This document shows positions 5,382 through 12,500 of a stretch of 18,202 nt of DNA, piece by piece. The position numbers and the translations under genes were made by a program. The notes under the pieces were generated by a model. The model saw nothing but the letters and a program-made list of their open reading frames with translations, searched no databases and was not told where the DNA came from. Numbering within the stretch: position 1 is the stretch's first letter; each line of letters opens with the position of its first letter. Origin of the DNA: Bacteroidales bacterium UBA1189 (GTDB lineage: Bacteria; Bacteroidota; Bacteroidia; Bacteroidales; Bacteroidaceae); contig DBYJ01000038.1 of NCBI GenBank assembly GCA_002309805.1, positions 19,941 to 38,142 of the forward strand, in the 5' to 3' direction.

Positions 5382-7229
5382 ATGAGTGAACCATTAGTTG
5401 TTAAAGAACTGGAGCAGGTGGTTGTGCGCTTCTCAGGCGACAGCGGCGACGGCATGCAGCTGGCAGGCAACATCTTCTCCACCATCTCGGCTACTGTGGG
5501 CAACGACATCAGCACGTTTCCCGACTATCCAGCCGACATCCGCGCCCCGCAAGGGTCGCTCACAGGCGTCAGCGGCTTCCAAATCCACATCGGCGCAGGC
5601 AAAGTCTTCACCCCAGGCGATCAATGCGACGTACTCGTCGCCATGAACGCCGCCGCACTCAAGACGCAGTACAAATTTGCCAAACCGACAGCCTGCATCA
5701 TCATCGATACCGACTGTTTCAAGAAGACCGACCTTGACAAGGCCGCCTTCAAGACCGACGACCCCATAACGGAAATGGGCATCAAGCAGGACGTCATCGC
5801 TGCCCCCATCTCGCAGATGGTGAAGGACTGCCTGGCCGACACGGGCATGGACAACAAAGCCATGCTGAAGTGCCGCAACATGTTTGCCCTTGGCTTGGTC
5901 TGCTGGCTCTTTAACCGCGACCTTTCCATCGCCGAGAACTACCTCCGTACGAAGTTTGCCAAGAAGCCCGCTATCGCCGAAGCCAACATCCGCGTTATCC
6001 ATGCCGGATACGACTACGGACACAATACGCACGCCTCTACCAGCCACACCTATACGATTGAATCGAAGGTGAAGGTGCCTGGCAAATATATGGATATTAG
6101 TGGCAACAAAGCTACGGCTTACGGCCTTATCGCAGCTGCCGAGAAGGCTGGGCTGAAGCTCTATCTGGGCTCTTACCCCATCACGCCTGCTACGGATATC
6201 CTGCACGAGCTTTCGAAGCACAAAAGTCTTGGCGTCACCACGGTACAATGTGAGGACGAGATTGCCGGCTGCGCCAGCGCCGTTGGTGCTGCCTTTGCCG
6301 GCGCCCTCGCTGCAACTTCTACTTCAGGTCCTGGCATCTGCCTGAAGAGCGAGGCGATGAACCTTGCCGTCATTCAGGAGTTGCCGCTCGTCGTTATCGA
6401 CGTGCAACGTGGCGGCCCGTCCACAGGCCTTCCTACAAAATCTGAACAGACCGACCTGCTGCAGGCGCTCTTCGGAAGAAACGGCGAGAGCCCCATGCCT
6501 GTCATCGCCGCTGCCAGCCCTACGGACTGTTTCGACGCAGCCTACAATGCCTGCAAAATGGCGCTGGAGCACATGACGCCCGTCGTGTTGCTTACCGATG
6601 CCTTCGTAGCAAACGGCTCAGGAGCCTGGTGTCTGCCCAAGCTCGAGGACTATCCTGCTATCAACCCGCCTTATGCCCCTGAGGAGCAGAAGGACAACTA
6701 CACCCCCTACCGCCGCAACCCCGAAACAGGTGTGCGCTACTGGGCTGTCCCAGGTCGCGAAGGCTTCATGCACATCCTTGGCGGACTGGAAAAAGACGGC
6801 GATACGGGCGCCATCTCCACCGACCCTGAGAACCACGACCGCATGTGCCGCGAGCGAGCCGACAAGGTTGCCCGCATCCCCGTGCCCGACGTAGAGGTAC
6901 AAGGCTGCAAGGACGATGCCGAACTGCTCATCGTGGGCTTTGGCGGCACCTATGGCCATCTCTACTCCGCTATGGAGGAGCTGAACCACGCTGGACACAA
7001 GGTGGCATTAGCTCACTTCCGCAATCTCAACCCTCTGCCTGCCAACACCGCCGAGGTACTCCACAAGTACCCGAAGGTGGTTGTAGCCGAGCAGAACCTG
7101 GGGCAGTTTGCTGCCTTTTTGCGCATGAAGGTAGATGGTTTCGTACCCTATCAGTTCAACCAAGTCAAAGGCCAGCCGTTCGTAGTCAGCGAACTGGTTA
7201 ACGCGTTCGCTGACTTAGTTAAGAGTTAA
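5382..7229 (+). CDS. korA: 2-oxoacid:ferredoxin oxidoreductase, alpha subunit with fused gamma domain
   Basis: A 615-residue subunit of the 2-oxoglutarate:ferredoxin oxidoreductase type, which with the beta subunit converts a 2-oxoacid and CoA to acyl-CoA, CO2 and reduced ferredoxin. Residues about 12-190 are the gamma domain (VVVRFSGDSGDGMQLAGNIF); from about 235 the alpha part begins, with the GSYPITPATD motif at 263-272 and a C-terminal domain containing LLIVGFGGTYGH. This gamma-alpha fusion with a separate beta is common in Bacteroidota. The last codons (Val-Lys-Ser-stop) are contributed by heptad repeats of the adjoining element, so the native C terminus may have differed. 2-oxoglutarate as substrate is inferred from family and context. 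Confidence 0.9.
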   Translation: MSEPLVVKELEQVVVRFSGDSGDGMQLAGNIFSTISATVGNDISTFPDYPADIRAPQGSLTGVSGFQIHIGAGKVFTPGDQCDVLVAMNAAALKTQYKFAKPTACIIIDTDCFKKTDLDKAAFKTDDPITEMGIKQDVIAAPISQMVKDCLADTGMDNKAMLKCRNMFALGLVCWLFNRDLSIAENYLRTKFAKKPAIAEANIRVIHAGYDYGHNTHASTSHTYTIESKVKVPGKYMDISGNKATAYGLIAAAEKAGLKLYLGSYPITPATDILHELSKHKSLGVTTVQCEDEIAGCASAVGAAFAGALAATSTSGPGICLKSEAMNLAVIQELPLVVIDVQRGGPSTGLPTKSEQTDLLQALFGRNGESPMPVIAAASPTDCFDAAYNACKMALEHMTPVVLLTDAFVANGSGAWCLPKLEDYPAINPPYAPEEQKDNYTPYRRNPETGVRYWAVPGREGFMHILGGLEKDGDTGAISTDPENHDRMCRERADKVARIPVPDVEVQGCKDDAELLIVGFGGTYGHLYSAMEELNHAGHKVALAHFRNLNPLPANTAEVLHKYPKVVVAEQNLGQFAAFLRMKVDGFVPYQFNQVKGQPFVVSELVNAFADLVKS

Positions 7230-7244
7230 GAGTTAAGAATTAAG
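7217..7244 (+). repeat. Left heptad array of element A
   Basis: Four contiguous 7-bp units: agttaag three times, then aattaag. The first two units overlap the end of korA and provide its TAA stop at 7227-7229. Confidence 0.85.
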
Positions 7245-7249
7245 AAGAA

Positions 7250-7645
7250 ATGACTCAAGACAATCCTCTCATAGAGAAGCGTTCCTACCTATTTGCGCTG
7301 AGGATAGTGAAAGCTTATAAGTATCTGACGAAGCAACAAAACGAACATGTTTTGTCTAAGCAGATGCTTAGAAGCGGGACATCTATCGGAGCCATGATGC
7401 GAGAAGCTAAGTTCGCACAAAGTCGAGCAGACTTTATCAATAAAGTATCCATCGCATTGAAAGAAGCTAACGAAACTCTATATTGGATAGAACTCTTACA
7501 TGATAGTGAATACATAGATGACAAAACCTTCGAATCAATCCACAATGAAGCAGACGAGATAACATCTATTCTGGCTTCCATTGTGAAAACGACTAAGGAA
7601 AACTCTGAAAAATACGACTGCAATATTTCAGAGTATTTTTCTTAA
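7250..7645 (+). CDS. Four-helix-bundle protein, S23 / 23S rRNA intervening-sequence family
   Basis: A 131-residue, mostly helical protein with the family core RSGTSIGAMMREAKFAQSRA then DFINKVSIALKEANETLYWI, matching the four-helix-bundle (S23, 23S rRNA IVP) family. Relatives are encoded in intervening sequences of bacterial 23S rRNA, and the accessory protein Avd of diversity-generating retroelements has the same fold; these form oligomers that bind nucleic acid. The biochemical role of this copy is unknown. Its ATG lies 5 nt after the left heptad array and its TAA stop lies inside the right array. It separates korA from korB and its codons are visibly more AT-rich than theirs, suggesting insertion from elsewhere. 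Confidence 0.88.
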   Translation: MTQDNPLIEKRSYLFALRIVKAYKYLTKQQNEHVLSKQMLRSGTSIGAMMREAKFAQSRADFINKVSIALKEANETLYWIELLHDSEYIDDKTFESIHNEADEITSILASIVKTTKENSEKYDCNISEYFS

Positions 7646-7668
7646 CTCTTAACTCTTAATTCTTAACT
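7641..7668 (-). repeat. Right heptad array of element A
   Basis: Four contiguous units read on the plus strand as cttaact, cttaact, cttaatt, cttaact, the inverse of the left array. The first unit includes the stop codon of the four-helix-bundle gene. Confidence 0.85.
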
Positions 7669-7672
7669 AAAT

Positions 7673-8671
7673 ATGTTTACAGCACAAGATTTCAAGAAAG
7701 GCCAGCCCCGCTGGTGTCCAGGTTGTGGTGACCACTTCTTCCTTGCTTCCCTGCACAAGGCTATGGCCGAAATAGGCATTGCCCCCTACGATACTGCCGT
7801 CATCAGCGGCATCGGCTGCTCAAGTCGTCTGCCCTACTATATGAATACCTACGCTATGCAGACCATCCACGGTCGTGCAGCAGCCATCTCCACGGGCGCC
7901 AAGGTGGCTAACCCGAACCTCACCGTCTGGCAAATCAGCGGCGACGGCGACGGCCTTGCCATTGGCGGCAACCACTTCATCCACGCCATCCGCCGTAATG
8001 TAGATATCAACATGATTCTGCTCAACAACCGCATCTACGGACTCACGAAGGGTCAATATAGCCCCACCAGCCCTCGCGGTTTCGTCAGCAAATCCAGCCC
8101 CTACGGCACGGTGGAAGACCCCTTCCGCCCTGCTGAACTCTGCTTCGGCGCCCGCGGACGCTTCTTCGCACGCGCTGTTGCTACGGATAGCCCAGGTACG
8201 GTGGAGATTCTGAAAGCTGCTGCCGCCCACAAGGGTGCATCAGTTTGCGAGATTCTGCAAAACTGCGTCATCTTCAACGACGGCACACACGAGAGCGTAT
8301 ATAATAAGGAAGGGCGCGCAAAGAACGCCATCTACCTCCGCCACGGCCAGCCCATGCTCTTTGGCGAGAACAACGAGTTCGGCCTCGTGCAAGACGGCTT
8401 TGGCCTGAAAGTGGTAAAACTGGGCGAGAACGGCGTCACGATTGACGATATCCTCGTTCACGATGCTCATTGCGAGGACAATACTCTACAATTAAAACTC
8501 GCTCTGATGGAAGGCCCAGACTTCCCCATTGCCCTTGGCGTCATCCGCGACGTGGAGGCTCCCACCTACGAAACGGCAGTAGCCGAGCAGATAGAGGAAA
8601 TCAAGGGTGTGAAGAATTATCACAACTTTGAGGAACTTCTCCTTACCAACGACATCTGGGAAGTGAAATAA
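7673..8671 (+). CDS. korB: 2-oxoacid:ferredoxin oxidoreductase, beta subunit
   Basis: The 332-residue thiamine-diphosphate-binding partner of KorA. The 4Fe-4S ligands expected in the family are present: Cys15 and Cys18 in RWCPGCGD, Cys49 in GIGCSSR and probably Cys198 in EILQNC. The ThDP/Mg motif is GDGDGLAIGGNH (from Gly90) ending NN at 118-119. Length is close to other KorB proteins. Its ATG is just 4 nt after element A, so the upstream translation signal now consists of repeat DNA. No ferredoxin-like delta subunit is encoded nearby, so a separate ferredoxin must accept the electrons. Confidence 0.92.
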   Translation: MFTAQDFKKGQPRWCPGCGDHFFLASLHKAMAEIGIAPYDTAVISGIGCSSRLPYYMNTYAMQTIHGRAAAISTGAKVANPNLTVWQISGDGDGLAIGGNHFIHAIRRNVDINMILLNNRIYGLTKGQYSPTSPRGFVSKSSPYGTVEDPFRPAELCFGARGRFFARAVATDSPGTVEILKAAAAHKGASVCEILQNCVIFNDGTHESVYNKEGRAKNAIYLRHGQPMLFGENNEFGLVQDGFGLKVVKLGENGVTIDDILVHDAHCEDNTLQLKLALMEGPDFPIALGVIRDVEAPTYETAVAEQIEEIKGVKNYHNFEELLLTNDIWEVK

Positions 8672-8677
8672 AAATTG

Positions 8678-8777
8678 AGTTAAGAATTAAGAGTTAAGAG
8701 TTAAGAAAGAATGTCTCGTATGCAACGTCTCAATCGTTAATCTATTTTTCTTAACTCTTAATTCTTAACCCTTAACT
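8678..8777 (+). mobile_element. Element B: short element with the same ends as element A
   Basis: A 100-bp segment bounded by inverted arrays of four heptads each (8678-8705 and 8750-8777; 25 of 28 positions agree). It starts 6 nt after the korB stop. The inner junctions match element A: a start-codon-bearing aagaATG-type junction on the left, and the 14-nt tatttttcttaact on the right. Only 44 bp lie inside, including a nine-codon frame from 8711 (MSRMQRLNR, stop at 8738-8740). It looks like a cargo-less or internally deleted relative of A. As RNA it would fold into one long AU-rich hairpin, so a purely structural role is also possible. Confidence 0.6.
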
Positions 8778-8790
8778 AAAAGAATGTTAT

Positions 8791-9474
8791 ATGAACGTTA
8801 TTAACCTAAGTGAGCAGAACTCCATCCTCTGCCGCTTTTTGGCTGAGCTGCGTGATGTGAGCATCCAGAAAGACCCGATGCGCTTCCGTCGTAATCTGGA
8901 GCGCATCGGCGAAATCTGTGCCTACGAAATCAGCAAGCAGCTCTCCTACGAAACCGTAAAGGTGCAGACGCCGTTGGGAAAGGCTCCCACGGCGCTCTCG
9001 CCTGAACGGATCGTCCTCGCTACCATCTTCCGCGCCGGCCTGCCCTTCCATCAGGGCTTCCTCAACTACTTCGATCGTGCGGAGAACGCCTTCGTCAGCG
9101 CCTACCGCTACTACAAGGACGAAGAGTGCAAGGATGTGGGCATCAAGATTGAGTACATCGCGGCACCCGATCTTACCGACAAGACTCTCATTATTGCCGA
9201 CCCCATGCTGGCTACGGGTGGAAGCATGGAACTGGCGCTAAAAGCCTTCCATACGAAGGGTGAGGCGCGACGCATCCACTTCGCCTGCGTCATTGCCGCA
9301 CACCCTGGTGTGGAATATCTGGAGAAAGTCTTTGCTGGCCGTGACGACATCACCCTCTGGTGTGCCGCCATCGATAAAAAACTCAACGACCACTCCTACA
9401 TCGTGCCCGGCCTGGGCGACGCGGGCGACCTCGCTTTTGGTGAGAAAATGTCCGAATCCTATCAATGGGATTAA
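8791..9474 (+). CDS. upp: Uracil phosphoribosyltransferase
   Basis: A 227-residue type I phosphoribosyltransferase that makes UMP from uracil and PRPP in pyrimidine salvage. The PRPP loop is DPMLATGGS (137-145) and the uracil-binding C-terminal motif is PGLGDAGDLAFG. Length is close to other Upp proteins. It lies 119 nt after korB with element B between; no promoter is obvious, so it may be co-transcribed with korAB or depend on the inserted DNA. No terminator is visible after it. Confidence 0.92.
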   Translation: MNVINLSEQNSILCRFLAELRDVSIQKDPMRFRRNLERIGEICAYEISKQLSYETVKVQTPLGKAPTALSPERIVLATIFRAGLPFHQGFLNYFDRAENAFVSAYRYYKDEECKDVGIKIEYIAAPDLTDKTLIIADPMLATGGSMELALKAFHTKGEARRIHFACVIAAHPGVEYLEKVFAGRDDITLWCAAIDKKLNDHSYIVPGLGDAGDLAFGEKMSESYQWD

Positions 9475-9493
9475 ATATTTTCCATTCCAGATG

Positions 9494-9523
9494 CTTGGTT
9501 GTTGATTTTTTTCTCTATTTTTG
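9494..9523 (+). promoter_or_regulatory. Promoter of the large GDSL-repeat gene
   Basis: TATTTTTG (9516-9523) is a perfect -7 box; CTTG (9494-9497), 18 bp upstream, could serve as -33. The leader to the ATG is about 50 nt. Confidence 0.5.
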
Positions 9524-9578
9524 CCTCGAAAAACCAAAGAAACTTTAATTATCGTTTTACCTTTTTATTAATGCCATT

Positions 9579-12500
9579 ATGAAAAAGACTCATTTACTTT
9601 GTTTGGCGGCATTACTGATGACATTCAGTACCGCCTGGGCTGAGGATTTCATTTGGACCTTCAACCCCGAAGAGGGGCTCATCACAGATGCCTCTCAGCT
9701 CTACGCAAACTCGGTAGAGAGCGAGCAGTTCAATGTGGAAAGGCTCATCGACCCGAGTGACGACTACACCAACATCATCTTCCACTCCTCGTGGAGCAAT
9801 CCGCTCCCTGGAGGTGTGTACAACTATCTGCAGGTACACCTCAACGAGGCTCGCGAAGACTTTATCTTCACCATGATCGGCTCCAACTGGGTGGCCACCT
9901 ACGACACGCCTGACGAGATGGAGATACTCGTCTCCAACGACCCTGAAGACGATCTGTCGTGGATATCAGTTTCCGAATTGCCCGACATGATTCCTGAAGA
10001 TATGCACAGCGTGCATCCGGCCTTCTACACCTCCCCGCGAATTGCGCTCGGCGGCAAGTATACCGATATCCGCTTTGTGGTGAAGGCTACCGTCAACAAC
10101 CGCAGCAACGGCAACGGAAACATCTACTTCAGCCTTGCCCGCTTCCAGATGTATGCCCCCATCATGATTGACAATCCCGTTGAGTTGTTGCAGATGACGC
10201 TCGACGAACTGAGCGGCTACGATTTCCCCACGGGTGACGACCCAGGATTCCACGAAAAGTCCTTGGTGGTGGCCTACAAGAAAGCCTGGACGGATGCTGT
10301 GAACGCCCTGGCATCAGGCGATGCCGAACAATGCCGTGCTGCCAAGAAAGCGCTTGAGGCTGCCTTCGAAGCCGTGATGGCAGGCGTTAATCCCGTTACA
10401 GACGGCTTTTACTACATCGTAAACAGCGACGAGCGCTTCATCGACACACAGGGCTACGAAAAGGCCATGTTCGTGGACGACACCCACACGCTCAGCTGGA
10501 AGACGTTCGACGTGGGTGACGAAAGCCTCATCTTCTATATTGAGAATAAGAATGGCGATTTCGCTATCCGCAATTTCAATACCGGCGAGTATATCACCTC
10601 CCAAAGCGGCTCCTCCAGCTCTGTGTCCGTGAGCACCACGCCCAGCGTAGCCCAGCTGCTCACCAGCAAGGGCGCCGGCAAATGGCATATCTCGAACATC
10701 AACAACAACAAGGCCTACCATGCTGCTGGACATGGTCTGGGCGCAGGCGAGAAGGGCTTCGTCACCCAATGGCAGAATGGCGAACTGGACTTCTGCCTGT
10801 GGTACCTGCGCCGCATCAACGACGAGAATTATATCAAGGATCTTACTGAGCGTCAGGAAGGGCGCGCCCTGTGCGGCATCCTTGCCGACCTGGCGCAGAC
10901 GGGCCGCGAGGTCTATAACTCGGCCTTCTCCTACATTGTTGATAAGGACAATCCCCTCATCACGGACGCCTCACAACTCTATGCCAACTCGGTACAGAGC
11001 GAGCAGTTCAACGAATCAAGGCTCATCGACCCGAGTGAAGACTACAACAGCATCATCTTCCACTCTTCGTGGGATGACCCGCTGCCTGGAGGCGTGTACA
11101 ACTACCTGCAGGTTCATCTCAACCAGCCTCGTGAGGACATAGTCTTCAGCATGATTGGCTCTGGCTGGCCTGGCACCTACGACACGCCTGACCAGATGGA
11201 GATTCTTGTCTCCAACGATCCTGAGGATGACCTCTCGTGGGTTTCGGTGGCAAACCTACCCGACATGATTCCCTCCGACCAGCACAACAAGTACCCCGCC
11301 TTCTACACCTCTCCGCGCATCACCTTCGGCGACACCTATTCCGACGTGCGCTTTGTGGTGAAGGGTACCGTCAACAACCGCAGCAACGGCAACGGCAACA
11401 TCTACTTCAGCCTCGCCCGCTTCCAGATCTACAACTCCGAAGTTGATTACGACAACTCCTTGTGCTACATCGTGGAGGGTTTGGAAGATGCCTGTGACGA
11501 CCTCTTCGACCTCATCGAACAAGCGAAGATGAAAATCGAGAACGAGAACGTTACCCAAGCCGATATCGACGAGCTAAGTGCTGCCATCGCTACTGCACGC
11601 GAGCTTATCGAGGGCAAGCCGCTCATCAAGTTCAACTATACCAAGGACCTCACTACGGGCAACTACTGGTACTTCAATCCTGCTGACGGACTTCTCACCT
11701 CCGAGGATCAGCTCTACGCTAACTCCGAACAGAGCTCGCTCTTCCGCGTAGGACGCCTTATCGACCCGACGGACAACTATAGCGGCATCATCTTCCACAC
11801 CTCGTGGGACAACCCGCTGCCTGCCGATGTGGACAACTACCTCCAGTTCCACTTCAACGAGCCGCACGACGCCTTCGTCTTCACGATGGTAGGCTCGGGC
11901 TGGGCCGGCACCTACGATACGCCCGACCACGTCGTGTTCCTCGGCACCAACACACCCGAGGACGCCAATTCGTGGAAGACGCTCCTTGAGTTGCCCGACC
12001 TCATTCCCGATGAGCTGCACGAGGCCTATCCCGCCAAGTACACCTCGCCGCACATCAGCCTCGACGACAGCTATACCGACCTCCGCATGGTGGTGAAGGC
12101 TACGACGAACAACCGTAACAACGGCAAGGGGAACATCTTCGTAAGCCTTGCCCGTATGCAGTTCTACGAGGCACGCGAGCTTACCGACCAGGCCGTCATC
12201 GACTCACTCAAGCAAGCCGAAATCGATGCCGTTGTGGCTCCGCTCGTTGACTCTGTAGCTATCTTCTACAACAAGGCCATGGGTGTGGGCACCACGCCGC
12301 TCATTACCAGCGACGAACAGCTCTACGCCAACTCCGAGGAGAGCGAACAGTTCTACGTAGGCCGACTCATCGATCCTTCGCAGGACTACAGCTCCATCAT
12401 CTTCCACACCTCGTGGACCAACCCGCTTCCTTCCTCCGAGACCAACTACATCCAGGTACACCTCAACCAGCCCATCGAGCACTTCATCTTCACGATGATC

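Larger units (their letters stand above)
7217..7668 (+). mobile_element. Element A: four-helix-bundle gene between inverted heptad arrays
   Basis: A 452-bp segment is bounded by 28-bp inverted arrays, each of four 7-bp units (agttaag with an aattaag variant), matching at 26 of 28 positions when one end is reverse-complemented. The inside is almost wholly one small ORF. It lies between korA and korB, which form an adjacent pair in this type of operon, and it is more AT-rich than both. The left array supplies korA's stop codon and the right array ends 4 nt before korB's ATG. No duplicated target site is evident and there is no known transposase. That it moves is inference, supported by the related ends of element B. 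Confidence 0.55.

Noticed and set aside
7217..8777. One composite transposon made of elements A and B carrying korB
   Set aside because: korB is a normal partner of korA with matching base composition, and each element has its own complete pair of inverted arrays, so two separate insertions are simpler.
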